A stretch of 37,598 bases of DNA from Nocardia wallacei (lineage in GTDB: Bacteria > Actinomycetota > Actinomycetes > Mycobacteriales > Mycobacteriaceae), in contig NZ_JARWQD010000248.1 of NCBI RefSeq assembly GCF_029869545.1, forward strand, positions 1 to 37,598, in the 5' to 3' direction. Shown piece after piece: positions 7,193 to 15,525 of this stretch; position 1 is the stretch's first letter; each line of letters starts with the position of its first letter. A program made the translations under genes and the position numbers. The notes under the pieces were generated by a model. The model saw nothing but the letters and a program-made list of their open reading frames with translations, did no database searches and was not told the origin of the DNA.

Positions 7193-8386
7193 ATGAGCAC
7201 CGTCTTCCGTCGCCGCATCTCCCCCACCGAGCGGATGTACTTCCCGATGCGGGATATGGCGCCACCGTTCCTCATGCAGCTGGAGTTCCAGGGCACCGGC
7301 ACGCTCGATGCCGAGGCGCTGCGCCGGGCCGTCGCGGTCGCCGCCGAGTCCTGCCCCGGCGCGCGGCTGGTCCGCGACGGACGCTACTGGGTCGACAGCG
7401 GTGTGCCACCGGCGGTCCGCGAGGTCCCCGGTCATGCGGTGAATTACCCACGGCTGGAGGAGGATCCGGTACTCACCAGCCCGATCGGGCCGCGGCCGGA
7501 GACCACGTGCGAGATTCTGCTGCTGACCGGCGAGCCGGTGTCGCTGGTGTTCCGGGTCTTCCACGGCGTCATGGACGGCATGGGCATGATCCTGTGGGCC
7601 GACAACGTGTTCCGGGCGTTGCGCGGCGAAACACCGCGGGCCATGCGGGATCCCGTCGCCGATCGGGAGCTGGTCGGCAAGGTCGGGGCGCCGGGCCGTC
7701 CGACGCCCATGCTGCCGCGGTTCCGGTCCGCGATCGGGCACGGGCGCCAGGAGCGCGATGTGGCGCGGCATCTGCTGCGGCACCGCACGATTCACGCCAC
7801 CGGATCGGGGGCGGTGGCGCGGGTCGCGGCCCTGCTCGCGGCGGAGGCGGGCTCGGTACAGCGCATCATGGTCCCGGTCGACCTGCGCCGCCACGATCCG
7901 CAGCTGCGGTCCACCGCGAATCTCGCCCTTCCCCTGTTCCTGGACGTAGCGCCCGGGCAGGACTGGACGGAGATCAACGCGGACAAGCGCACCGGGCTGC
8001 GCGAGCGCCGCGAGCTGAACCAGATGGCCGCCAGCGGCATGGCGAACCTCCCGCACCCGGTCGGCCGCGCCATTCTGCGCACCACCAACTGGCTGGGTTC
8101 GAGATACGGCCGAAATCTGGCCTCGGCCACGGTATCTCATATGGGCCGCTTCGATCTGCCCGCGCTCCGGGTGCCCGGATTCGCCCCGACCTCGGTGCGG
8201 GTGCTGCCGCAGCACAGCGTGGCGATGCCGCTGCTGTTCGGGATGGTCGAATCCGGCGGTCGCACCGAGCTCACGGTGTCGGCCCGCAACGGCCGCGGCC
8301 TCGAGGACCGGCTGGAGGCACTGCTCGACCGGATCGCCGAGACCCTCGAGGCCGAACTGCCGCACCGAGATTCGACCGTGGCATGA
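7193..8386 (+). CDS. condensation/acyltransferase-superfamily protein
   Basis: A 397-aa protein of the CoA-dependent acyltransferase fold (condensation domains, PapA, wax-ester synthases, alcohol acetyltransferases). FHGVMDGMG at about 124-132 is the HxxxDG active-site motif, with the first His of the common HHxxxDG replaced by Phe. VSHMGRFDLP near 311-320 matches the VSNxG element of the second subdomain. ATG 7193 follows CAGGAG; the TTG at 7175 lacks an SD. Such enzymes make an ester or amide by transferring an acyl group. Between the beta-lactone genes and an MmpL transporter, it resembles PapA-MmpL pairs of mycobacterial lipid loci, so it may acylate a hydroxylated beta-lactone or join it to another lipid. 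The substrate is not readable from sequence. Confidence 0.8.
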   Translation: MSTVFRRRISPTERMYFPMRDMAPPFLMQLEFQGTGTLDAEALRRAVAVAAESCPGARLVRDGRYWVDSGVPPAVREVPGHAVNYPRLEEDPVLTSPIGPRPETTCEILLLTGEPVSLVFRVFHGVMDGMGMILWADNVFRALRGETPRAMRDPVADRELVGKVGAPGRPTPMLPRFRSAIGHGRQERDVARHLLRHRTIHATGSGAVARVAALLAAEAGSVQRIMVPVDLRRHDPQLRSTANLALPLFLDVAPGQDWTEINADKRTGLRERRELNQMAASGMANLPHPVGRAILRTTNWLGSRYGRNLASATVSHMGRFDLPALRVPGFAPTSVRVLPQHSVAMPLLFGMVESGGRTELTVSARNGRGLEDRLEALLDRIAETLEAELPHRDSTVA

Positions 8387-10524
8387 GGGCCTGGGTACGC
8401 GCGGTGGCGGCGCGGCCGAGGCTCGTGCTGGCCGTCGCGATCGGATTCGCGCTGCTGTGCGGGCTGTTCGGCGCGGACCTGCCGAGCCGGGTCAGCGCCG
8501 CCGGATTCACCGATCCGGGCAGCGAGTCCGCGCTGGTCGACCGCGTCGCCGAGGAACGGCTCGGGCCGCAGAACCCGGATGTCATCGCGGTCTACACGGT
8601 GCCGGAGGGCCGCACGCTCGCCGATCTCGGCGCGCAGGTGCAGCAGGCCGTGGACCGCATCGATCCCGGGCTGCTGGCGCATCGGGTCGAAACCTATTGG
8701 AACAACGCGCCGCCGCGGCAGGGCTTCCTGCGTTCCGCGGACGGCCGCCAGGCGCTGGCCGTGGTCTTCGCCGCCGGAGACGACAATCAGCGCATCGCGG
8801 CCTATCCGGATATCGCTGCGGCGCTGCGCGTTCCGGGCGTCGAGACCCGGTTCAGCGGCTTCAGCGCCCTGGCGGCCGAGATCAGCGATCAGTCCCGCCA
8901 CGACCTGGTGCTCGCCGAATCCGTCTCGCTGCCGGTCACTCTCGCGATCCTGGTGCTGGTGTTCGGCGGCGTCGTCGCGGCCGGGCTGCCGGTCCTGGTC
9001 GGCGTGCTCGCCATGCTCGGCTCGCTGGGTGCGGTCGGCATGATGGCACGTGTCACCGAGGTCAGCGTCTTCGCGATGAACATCGCGTCGCTGCTGGCCC
9101 TCGGATTGGCCATCGACTACGGGCTTTTCGTGGTCAGCAGGTTCCGGGAGGAGCTCGCCGACGGGCGCGCTGTCCCCGACGCGGTGGCGCGCACGATGGC
9201 GACCGCCGGGCGGACCGTGGCGTTCTCGGCGCTGCTGCTGGTGTGCGCGTTCGCGGGCACGTTCGTATTCCCGCAGGCCGTGCTGCGCTCGCTCGGCTTC
9301 GGCGCCATCGCCGCGGTGGTGCTGGCGGCGCTGCTGTCGCTCACCGTCCTGCCCGCCGCGCTGCTGCTGCTCGGCCGGAGAATCGGGAAATGGAGTTGGC
9401 GCGCAGACGCTTTCGCGCGCGGCGAGCGGCGCGCGGCGCGGATCTGGGGCCGGGTCGTGGACGCGGTACTGAAGCGGCCCGGCGCGGTCGCGCTCGCCAT
9501 CACCGCGCTGCTGGTCGCGCTGGCGCTGCCGCTGACCGGAGCCCGGCTCGGCGATATCGACCACACGGCGCTGCCCGCCGGAAATGCGATGCGCGCCACC
9601 GTCGAAGAACTCGCGGCCGACTTTCCCGCCGCCAGCAGCGGAGCCACGGTGCTGGTGCGCGGCGACGACGCCTACCGCCATGCCACACTCACCGCGCTGA
9701 CCCGCGAGATCGGCGATGTCCCCGGCGTGCACCAGGTGCAGGAGCTGGGCCGCTCCACCGACGGCGTCATCCTGCACGCCGCCCTCGACGTGCCCGACCG
9801 TTCGCAACCGGCCACCGATATCGTCGCCGCGATCCGGGGCCTGCCCGTGCCGGAGGGGATCTCGCTGCAGGTCGGCGGGCAGTCGGCGGCCAATGTCGAC
9901 AGCGTGCGGGCCATCGAGTCGCGCATGCCGCTGATGATCGCGGTGATGGTCGCGGCCACCCTGATCCTGCTGCTGGTCGCGTTCCGGTCGGCACTGCTGC
10001 CGGTGAAGGCCGTCGCGATGGCGTTCGTCAGCCTCGCCGCCACCTTCGGCGTGCTGACCTGGATCTTCTACCAGGGGCATCTCGCCGGGGTATTGCATGT
10101 CAGCGTCGGCCCGCTGTCGGCGGGCATGATGGTGCTCATCATCGCGGTCGTGTTCGGGCTGTCCACCGACTACGAGGTGTTCCTGCTCTCGCGGATGGCC
10201 GAGGCGCAGCAGGCGGGAGCCGATACCGCCGCCGCCGTCCGCACCGGCATCGTCAAGACGGCGCGCGTAATCACCGCCGCGGCAACGCTTCTCGTCGTCA
10301 TCACCGGGGCTTTCACGCTGTCGCCGCTGACGCCGATGCGGTTCCTCGGCCTCGGCATGATCATCGCGCTCGTCATCGACGCCACGCTGGTGCGCATGCT
10401 GCTGGTGCCCGCGCTGGTGAAACTCATGGGCCCGGCCAACTGGTGGCCGGGCGGGCCGCGCGTGGTCCCCGCGACCGTCGCGGAAACCGCGGTCCGCGAG
10501 CCGGGCCCATTACCCGGCAGGTAA
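8383..10524 (+). CDS. MmpL/RND-family lipid transporter
   Basis: A 713-aa RND-superfamily membrane protein in two repeats. TM1 is at about 13-31, followed by a large extracytoplasmic domain (about 32-178), then a five-helix bundle. The layout repeats after a second TM near 370 and a second loop. The paired Asp-Tyr motifs that relay protons in MmpL proteins are at Asp245-Tyr246 (AIDYGLF) and Asp596-Tyr597 (STDYEVF). It is shorter than many mycobacterial MmpLs and close to the YdfJ-like class. ATG 8383 overlaps the acyltransferase stop by ATGA, so the two are coupled. By analogy with lipid exporters it probably carries the operon product, or its esterified form, across the inner membrane. Confidence 0.92.
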   Translation: MRAWVRAVAARPRLVLAVAIGFALLCGLFGADLPSRVSAAGFTDPGSESALVDRVAEERLGPQNPDVIAVYTVPEGRTLADLGAQVQQAVDRIDPGLLAHRVETYWNNAPPRQGFLRSADGRQALAVVFAAGDDNQRIAAYPDIAAALRVPGVETRFSGFSALAAEISDQSRHDLVLAESVSLPVTLAILVLVFGGVVAAGLPVLVGVLAMLGSLGAVGMMARVTEVSVFAMNIASLLALGLAIDYGLFVVSRFREELADGRAVPDAVARTMATAGRTVAFSALLLVCAFAGTFVFPQAVLRSLGFGAIAAVVLAALLSLTVLPAALLLLGRRIGKWSWRADAFARGERRAARIWGRVVDAVLKRPGAVALAITALLVALALPLTGARLGDIDHTALPAGNAMRATVEELAADFPAASSGATVLVRGDDAYRHATLTALTREIGDVPGVHQVQELGRSTDGVILHAALDVPDRSQPATDIVAAIRGLPVPEGISLQVGGQSAANVDSVRAIESRMPLMIAVMVAATLILLLVAFRSALLPVKAVAMAFVSLAATFGVLTWIFYQGHLAGVLHVSVGPLSAGMMVLIIAVVFGLSTDYEVFLLSRMAEAQQAGADTAAAVRTGIVKTARVITAAATLLVVITGAFTLSPLTPMRFLGLGMIIALVIDATLVRMLLVPALVKLMGPANWWPGGPRVVPATVAETAVREPGPLPGR

Positions 10525-10559
10525 TCGACCCGCGCCGTCGCGACCGGCATGCTCACCGC

Positions 10560-10961
10560 ATGATCGATACCGAGGGCACGCAGCTGTTCCACAAGACCAT
10601 GCCGTTCACCGAGAAGCTCGGCGTCGAGGTGCTCGAGCACGGGCCCGAGGTGGTGCGCAGCCGGCTGGCCTGGGACGAGAGCCTGTGCACGCTGGGCGGG
10701 GCGCTGCACGGCGGTGTGCTGATGTCGCTGGCGGATTCGACCGCGGCGGTGTGCGCGTACCTGAACCTGCCCGAGGGCAAACAGGGCACGACCACTGTGG
10801 AATCGAAGACGAACTTCCTGCGCGCGGTGCGGTCCGGGCACGCGGTGGCCACCGCGCGGGCCCTGCACACCGGGCGCAGCTTCATTGTCGTGGAGACCGA
10901 AATCCACGACGACGCAGGCAAACTCGTCGGCAAGGTCACCCAGACCCAGGCCGTGCTGTAG
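10560..10961 (+). CDS. PaaI-type hotdog thioesterase
   Basis: A 133-aa protein with the hotdog thioesterase signature GGALHGGVLMSLADS (about 43-57). This holds the HGG element and the following catalytic acidic residue; VESKTNFLRA and GRSFIVVE strands follow as in PaaI/4-hydroxybenzoyl-CoA thioesterases. Length is standard. It starts 35 bp after the MmpL stop, so it may be the last gene of the beta-lactone operon, where it could release mis-loaded acyl-CoAs or supply free acids. No clear SD is seen before the ATG. Its stop is immediately followed by the end of a convergent gene with no spacer for a terminator. Confidence 0.88.
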   Translation: MIDTEGTQLFHKTMPFTEKLGVEVLEHGPEVVRSRLAWDESLCTLGGALHGGVLMSLADSTAAVCAYLNLPEGKQGTTTVESKTNFLRAVRSGHAVATARALHTGRSFIVVETEIHDDAGKLVGKVTQTQAVL

Positions 10962-11846
10962 TCATTTCACCAGTGTGAACTGCATGACGTCGAGGTGCCC
11001 GCTGCGGAAGTGCGCCGCACAGCCGGTGAGGTATTTCAGATATCGCGCATAGGTCGCCTCGCCGGTGACGGCGATCGCCTCGTCGCGATGCTCGCGCAGC
11101 CGTCGCGCCCATTCGTCGAGCGTGCGCGCGTAATGCGGCTGCAGCGCCTGGATCCGTTCGGTGCCGAAACCCGCCCGACCGGCGAGCCGGGTGATCTCGG
11201 CGGGCTGCGGCAGCTGCCCGCCCGGAAAGATCTCGCGCTTCATGAAGATGTGGAACAGCGCGTTCTCGCGGCTCACCGGGATACCCATGCGTTTCAGATC
11301 GGCCAGGGTATGCCCGATGATGGTGTGCAGCAGCATTCTTCCGTCGGACGGGAGCATGTCGTGACAGCGCCGGAGGAACTCCTCGTAGCGTTCGCGGCGG
11401 AAATGTTCGAAGGCGCCGATGCTGACGATGCGGTCGGCGCTGCCGTCGAACTCCTCCCAGCCCTGCAGCCGCACCTCGGCATCGGTCAGGCCGAGCCGCC
11501 GGATCTCGGCGGTGGCGTGGTCGAACTGGTTGCGGCTCAGGGTGAGCCCGACAACTCGCACCGAATAACGCTGGGCCGCACGTACTATCGTCGACCCCCA
11601 GCCACAGCCGATGTCCAGCAGTGTCATCCCCGGCCGCAGGTCCAGCTTGCCCAGCGCCAGATCGATCTTCGCCAGCTGCGCCTGTTCCAGGGTCGCATCG
11701 TCGTGCTCGAAGTAGCCGCAGCTGTAGGTCATGGTCGGGTCGAGGAACAGCCGGTAGAAATCATCGGACACGTCGTAGTGCGACTGAACGTCCCGGTAGA
11801 ACGGCGCGAGTGCGGCCACGGTAATCACCCCTGTCGATACCTGCAC
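10962..11846 (-). CDS. cyclopropane-fatty-acid / mycolate cyclopropane synthase-like methyltransferase
   Basis: A 294-aa SAM-dependent enzyme very similar in layout to the CmaA/MmaA/UmaA family. Recognisable blocks are VQSHYDVSDDF, DPTMTYSCGYFE with Cys43, the SAM site DIGCGWGS (78-85), GAFEHF with Glu147, LLHTIIGH with His174, IFPGGQLP, LQPHYARTLDEWA and the ending of the KYLTGCAAHFRSG type. Cys43, Glu147 and His174 match bicarbonate ligands described for this family. These enzymes act on double bonds in acyl chains, giving cyclopropanes or methyl branches. The GTG at 11846 lacks a good SD; an internal GTG at 11819 with AGGGG 8 bp upstream may be the true start. It converges on the beta-lactone operon, so it might tailor that product or mycolic acids. 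Confidence 0.88.
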   Translation of the reverse strand: MQVSTGVITVAALAPFYRDVQSHYDVSDDFYRLFLDPTMTYSCGYFEHDDATLEQAQLAKIDLALGKLDLRPGMTLLDIGCGWGSTIVRAAQRYSVRVVGLTLSRNQFDHATAEIRRLGLTDAEVRLQGWEEFDGSADRIVSIGAFEHFRRERYEEFLRRCHDMLPSDGRMLLHTIIGHTLADLKRMGIPVSRENALFHIFMKREIFPGGQLPQPAEITRLAGRAGFGTERIQALQPHYARTLDEWARRLREHRDEAIAVTGEATYARYLKYLTGCAAHFRSGHLDVMQFTLVK

Positions 11847-11890
11847 CCAGAACTACGACGATCGTGCGCCGCAGGTTCACCCGCCCCGCC

Positions 11891-11970
11891 CTCCTCGCAC
11901 CCCCTGCATGTTCCCGCACCCTCTGCAGGCTCTCGTAACCCGTGCGGGAACATGCAAGGGGTGCGAGGAG
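11891..11970. repeat. 29-bp inverted repeat forming a long hairpin
   Basis: Left arm 11891-11919 and right arm 11942-11970 are complementary at 28 of 29 positions, with a 22-nt loop (11920-11941). A 13-bp unit (CGCACCCCCTGCA at 11896-11908) recurs as CGCACCCTCTGCA at 11915-11927 and in inverted form in the right arm. It lies between the stop of the MDR gene (12024) and the start of the methyltransferase gene (11846), both on the minus strand, so it may end MDR transcription. No T-run follows, and the stem is much longer than a normal terminator, so a REP- or MITE-like element is an alternative. Confidence 0.75.
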
Positions 11971-12023
11971 ATGGAGCAGGCTTGCTGATCGCCACGACTA
12001 CCCGGCATCGGCGCGGCTGACTT

Positions 12024-12938
12024 TCACCGCGTGGCCGGTGCGGTGCGGAGGAGGACGCGGCCGCGGTTGCGGCGGGTCTCGATCAGGTCGAGGGCGTCGG
12101 TGATGTGGTCGATGGTGAACTCAATATGCCGTGGCCGAATGTGGTTGTCCGACAGCATTTTCCACAGCTCGGCGCGAGCGGAATCGAGCGCCTCCGGGTC
12201 GGTGCGGGCCTGCAGCCCCACCGAGAATCCGGTGACGGTCTTCAGCTCCGCGAGCAGGCTGCCCGCCGCCACGGTGCCGCCACCGGCGCTGTAGGCGACG
12301 AATCGGCCGCGCGGGGCGAGTGCCTCGACGCCGCGGGCCACCAGGTCGCCGCCGACGCCGTCGACGACGACATCGAATCGCTCGTTCCACGGCTCGTCGT
12401 ACGACACGACCGCATCCGCACCGCATTCGCGCACGAAACCGGCCTTGTCGAGCGTGCCGACCGCGCCGACGACCCGCGCGGCGCCGAGCACCCGCGCGAT
12501 CTGCACCGCCAGGTGGCCACTACCGCTCGCCGCGGCGGTGACCAGCACCGATTCACCTCCGACGCACCGACCGGCCCGCACCGCGCCCAACGCCACCAGG
12601 CCGCCGCGCACCACGGCCAGGGCGTCGGCGGCGGCTGTCCCGGAGGGAATCTCGGTCACCAGGGCCGGATCCGCGAGCACCTCGTCGGCGTACACGGAGT
12701 GGAACACCACGCCACCGACCCGCTTGCCCAGCCAGCCCACGGGCACGCCGGGCCCGATCGCCACGACGGTGCCCACCATTTCGCCCCCGGGCTCGGAACC
12801 GTTGCCCGCCTTCAGTGTTCGCACCAGCCCGAGATGAACCCCGACGAGTTCGGTGCGCACCAGCAGTTGCCCCGGCCCGGGTTCGGGCGGCGGCACCTCG
12901 ACGAGTTCGGGACGGCCGGTGAATCGAATCTTGCGCAC
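12024..12938 (-). CDS. zinc-free MDR-family oxidoreductase (quinone reductase type)
   Basis: A protein of about 304 aa of the medium-chain dehydrogenase superfamily. It begins with the GroES-like domain (VRKIRFTGRPELVEVPPPEPGPGQ...), and the NAD(P)H-binding loop TAAASGSGHLAVQIA is in the middle. The structural and catalytic zinc ligands of alcohol dehydrogenases are absent, as in quinone oxidoreductases. The GTG at 12938 is favoured because AAAGG lies 8 bp upstream and homologues begin at this strand; a longer version from GTG 12992 is possible through coupling to a mini-ORF. It is divergent from a TetR gene, which is probably its repressor and suggests induction by a toxic electrophile or quinone. 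The substrate is unknown. Confidence 0.85.
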   Translation of the reverse strand: MRKIRFTGRPELVEVPPPEPGPGQLLVRTELVGVHLGLVRTLKAGNGSEPGGEMVGTVVAIGPGVPVGWLGKRVGGVVFHSVYADEVLADPALVTEIPSGTAAADALAVVRGGLVALGAVRAGRCVGGESVLVTAAASGSGHLAVQIARVLGAARVVGAVGTLDKAGFVRECGADAVVSYDEPWNERFDVVVDGVGGDLVARGVEALAPRGRFVAYSAGGGTVAAGSLLAELKTVTGFSVGLQARTDPEALDSARAELWKMLSDNHIRPRHIEFTIDHITDALDLIETRRNRGRVLLRTAPATR

Positions 12939-12994
12939 TGATCGTGCCTTTCGGTTGCTCGGTGCCGGGATGTCCGGCTCGGTAAGGGACACGT

Positions 12995-13018
12995 TCAGCA
13001 GGTGTTCCGTGGCAGCAT
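12995..13018 (-). CDS. 7-codon leader mini-ORF upstream of the MDR gene
   Basis: ATG at 13018 is preceded at ideal distance by a near-perfect SD (AAGGAGGT, 13030-13023), the strongest ribosome-binding site in this stretch. The frame encodes Met-Leu-Pro-Arg-Asn-Thr-Cys and stops at 12995. Two bases later comes GTG 12992, in frame with the MDR protein. It could be a leader peptide that controls or couples translation of the oxidoreductase. Chance is possible because the ORF is so short. Confidence 0.4.
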   Translation of the reverse strand: MLPRNTC

Positions 13019-13038
13019 CTCCACCTCCTTCCAGAAAC

Positions 13039-13053
13039 TTACGATGGGCGTAA
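13039..13053. promoter_or_regulatory. operator-like palindrome between MDR and TetR genes
   Basis: TTACG-ATGGG-CGTAA is a 15-bp inverted repeat in the 176-bp divergent region, 62 bp before the TetR start and just upstream of the leader SD of the MDR gene. Position and symmetry suit a TetR-type operator that would control both genes. Confidence 0.5.
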
Positions 13054-13114
13054 CTTTATGTCCGGTGCATTCAGTACGTCAATAGGAAATTTACTCTCGT
13101 GGTAATCTTCCTCC

Positions 13115-13732
13115 ATGAGTCCCGAGGCACCGGGACTGCGGGAGATCAAGAAGCAAGAGACCCGGCAGTCCATCTCCGACCACGCCACCCGCCTGTTCAT
13201 CGAGCGCGGGTTCGAGACCACCACCATCGCCGAGGTCGCCGAGGCGGCCCGAGTCGCGAAGAAGACGGTGACGAACTACTTCCCGCGCAAGGAGGACCTG
13301 GCGCTGGACATCCACCAGCGGTTCGTGGCCTCGCTCGCCGATACCGTCCGCGCCCGAGCGACGGGAGAATCCGCACTGGCCGCGCTGCGGGCCGAATTCC
13401 TGGCCGCCACAGCTCGTTTCGATCCACTGGCCGGTTTCTCCGGCCCCGATTTCTGCCGGATGATCGCCGAGAGCCCCACGCTCGTGGCGCGCCTGCGCGA
13501 ACTCCACGAACTACGGGAACTGGCCCTCGCCGAGGCGCTGCCCGGCGACGACATCACCCGCCGGGCGGCCGCGGCCCAGCTCGGCGCCGCACATCGCCTG
13601 CTGTTCCAGCGAGTCCAGGAGCTCACGCTGCAGGGCCGATCCCGCAGGCGCATCGCCACCGCCGCCACCGACGCGGCCCACCGGGTATTCGGCCTGCTCG
13701 AGCCCGCCCTCGGCGACTACGCCATCGCCTGA
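13115..13732 (+). CDS. TetR-family transcriptional regulator
   Basis: A 205-aa regulator. The N-terminal helix-turn-helix runs over about residues 10-60, with RQSISDHATRLFIERGFE, then TTIAEVAEAARVAKKTVTNYFPRKEDL, an excellent TetR signature ending in the usual YFxxKEDL. The C-terminal half is a variable helical ligand-binding domain. It is divergent from the MDR oxidoreductase, with an operator-like palindrome between them, so local repression of that gene and self-repression are the simplest model. There is no clear SD before ATG 13115; the message may be leaderless or nearly so. The ligand is not predictable. Confidence 0.93.
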   Translation: MSPEAPGLREIKKQETRQSISDHATRLFIERGFETTTIAEVAEAARVAKKTVTNYFPRKEDLALDIHQRFVASLADTVRARATGESALAALRAEFLAATARFDPLAGFSGPDFCRMIAESPTLVARLRELHELRELALAEALPGDDITRRAAAAQLGAAHRLLFQRVQELTLQGRSRRRIATAATDAAHRVFGLLEPALGDYAIA

Positions 13733-13765
13733 CCTCGCCCGCATCGGGTCCGCCCGGCGGCTCGA

Positions 13766-14785
13766 TCAGGCCGGGAGCGGCAGCCGGACCTCGAAGCGGC
13801 AGCCCACGTCCAGATTCCGGGCGGTGACCTCGCCACGATGTGCCTGGACCAGCCCGGCGGCGATCGCGAGCCCCATGCCGCTGTTGGTGCCGATATCGGT
13901 GGCCGCCGGGGAACGGGCGGCGGTGCCGCGGTAGGCGATCTCGAAGATGCGGGGCAGGTCGGCCGCGGCGATACCCGGCCCGGTGTCGTCGACGCGAAGG
14001 ACGGCGGTGCCGTCGGCGACGCCCGCGGAGATGTCCACGCGCCCTCCGGGCGGGGTGTGTTCGATGGCGTTGACCACCAGATTGGTCAGCACCCGGGTCA
14101 GGGCCCGATCGCTACCGGTCACGACGATCGGCGAATCCGGTTGCCGCGCGGTGAGTTTCACCCGCGCCCGGGACGCGGTCGGCTGGTTGGCGGCGGCCAC
14201 CTCGTCGATCAGCTCGCGCAGATCCACCGGTTCCGGGGTGAGCCGCAGCGCACCGGAGTTGATCTTCGACATCTCGAACAGGTCGTCGACCATGGTGGCG
14301 ACCCGATGTGTCTCGCGCACAATCTGATTCGCGTAGCGCTCGATGGTGTCAGGCCGGTCGATCACCCCGTCGACCAGTGCCTCGCCCATCGCCCGGATCC
14401 CCGCGAGCGGGGTGCGCAGATCATGGCTCACCCAGGTCACGAGTTCGCGGCGGGAACGTTCGGCGGCCCGTTCCTGTTCGCGCATCTGCCTCTCCCACAC
14501 CGTTTTCCGCGCCTGCGCGCGACCCAGCGCGATCGCGGCGGGCACCGCCACCACGGTGACCACGCCGAGCACCACCCCGATCCGCCGCATTTCGTCGGTG
14601 AACATCATGCCGCTCACCGCGATCACACCGGCCAGGGTCGCCAGCGTCGGGATCAGCACGAGCACCACCATGCTGGTGGTCAGGCTGCGATTGTGGGTCA
14701 GCCGAATGGCGACGGCGCCCAGGATCACCACGGGCACCGATCCCGCCAGCGCATATCCGACCAGGCCGGGCAGATCAGTCGGCAT
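13766..14785 (-). CDS. sensor histidine kinase
   Basis: A 339-aa membrane kinase. Hydrophobic segments at about 8-28, 36-62 and 67-89 form a short N-terminal membrane module with almost no extracytoplasmic loop, so the signal may be sensed within the membrane. The HisKA domain carries His121 in SHDLRTP; the HATPase has the N-box with Asn239 (NLVVNAIEH), the G1 box DDTGPGI (266-272) and the G2 box NSGMGLA. ATG 14785 is used; the gene overlaps the end of the response regulator gene by 11 bp, so the pair is co-translated. Together with the upstream permease gene it looks like one operon. Confidence 0.92.
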   Translation of the reverse strand: MPTDLPGLVGYALAGSVPVVILGAVAIRLTHNRSLTTSMVVLVLIPTLATLAGVIAVSGMMFTDEMRRIGVVLGVVTVVAVPAAIALGRAQARKTVWERQMREQERAAERSRRELVTWVSHDLRTPLAGIRAMGEALVDGVIDRPDTIERYANQIVRETHRVATMVDDLFEMSKINSGALRLTPEPVDLRELIDEVAAANQPTASRARVKLTARQPDSPIVVTGSDRALTRVLTNLVVNAIEHTPPGGRVDISAGVADGTAVLRVDDTGPGIAAADLPRIFEIAYRGTAARSPAATDIGTNSGMGLAIAAGLVQAHRGEVTARNLDVGCRFEVRLPLPA

Positions 14786-15476
14786 CGCGGCCCTCCTCAC
14801 CCGGCCGGTCCCACGCGTACCCGCGGCCCCAGACGGTCTCGATCCGATGCGCGGCACCGAGTTTCGCGCGCAGGCGTTTGATGTGCACGGTGACCGTGGA
14901 CTGGTCGCCGAAGCTCCAGCCCCAGACGCGCTCAAGCAGTTCGCTCCGGCCGAACACCTGGTGCGGATGGGCGAGCAGGAACGCCAGCAGATCGAATTCG
15001 CGGGCGGTCAGTTCCACGCGCCGACCGTCGACCAGGACCGCCTGTGCCGCCGCGTGCACCTCGATCACCCCGCTGCTCAGCACCTGCTCGGCGGGCGCCG
15101 GACGGCGGGCCCGGCGCAGCACCGACGCCACCCGCAGCGCGAGTTCGCGGGGGCTGAACGGCTTCACGATGTAGTCGTCGGCGCCGGAGCGCAGGCCCAC
15201 CACCCGGTCCTCTTCCTCGCCCAGCGCGGTCAGCAGGATGATCGGCGTGTCGGGGTGGCGTCCCGCGCGCACCCTCCGGCACAGCTCGATACCGTCCGGC
15301 GGCGGCATCATCACATCCAGGATGGCCAGGTCGATCTCGTTGCGCGCCAGCACCTCCGCGGTGGCCGGGCCGTCGGCGGTCTCCACGACGGTGTGCCCGT
15401 CGCGTTCGAGATAGCGCCGCACCACCTCGCGGACCACGGGATCGTCGTCGGCCACCAGAATGCGCACGACGTTCAC
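14775..15476 (-). CDS. OmpR/PhoB-family response regulator
   Basis: A 233-aa protein with a receiver domain (1-120: acidic pair at Asp10/Asp11, phospho-acceptor Asp54 in ILDVMMP, Thr83, Lys105 in VKPFSP) and a winged-helix DNA-binding domain (about 130-225). The latter contains [16 protein letters not shown] and a [12 protein letters not shown] recognition helix, ending with VWGRGYAW. The partner kinase overlaps its 3' end. The start is GTG 15476; GTG at 15467 with AGGG upstream is equally plausible and shortens the protein by three residues. It is 49 bp after the permease stop, on the same strand, suggesting control of the permease or of linked stress genes. Confidence 0.93.
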   Translation of the reverse strand: MNVVRILVADDDPVVREVVRRYLERDGHTVVETADGPATAEVLARNEIDLAILDVMMPPPDGIELCRRVRAGRHPDTPIILLTALGEEEDRVVGLRSGADDYIVKPFSPRELALRVASVLRRARRPAPAEQVLSSGVIEVHAAAQAVLVDGRRVELTAREFDLLAFLLAHPHQVFGRSELLERVWGWSFGDQSTVTVHIKRLRAKLGAAHRIETVWGRGYAWDRPGEEGRDAD

Positions 15477-15525
15477 CCTACGGTCGGGTCCGCCGCGGGA
15501 GCGCGCACACGCCGTCGAGTGATGG

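Noticed and set aside
8137..10098. Minus-strand ORF of 653 codons opposite the MmpL gene
   Set aside because: Its composition (His, Arg, Asp and Gln-rich, no motifs) is that of an antisense frame in high-GC DNA. The plus strand carries clear MmpL motifs.
2211..10961. OleB (beta-lactone decarboxylase) gene completing an olefin pathway
   Set aside because: None of the operon's proteins has an alpha/beta-hydrolase or haloalkane-dehalogenase-like motif, so an olefin end product is not supported here.
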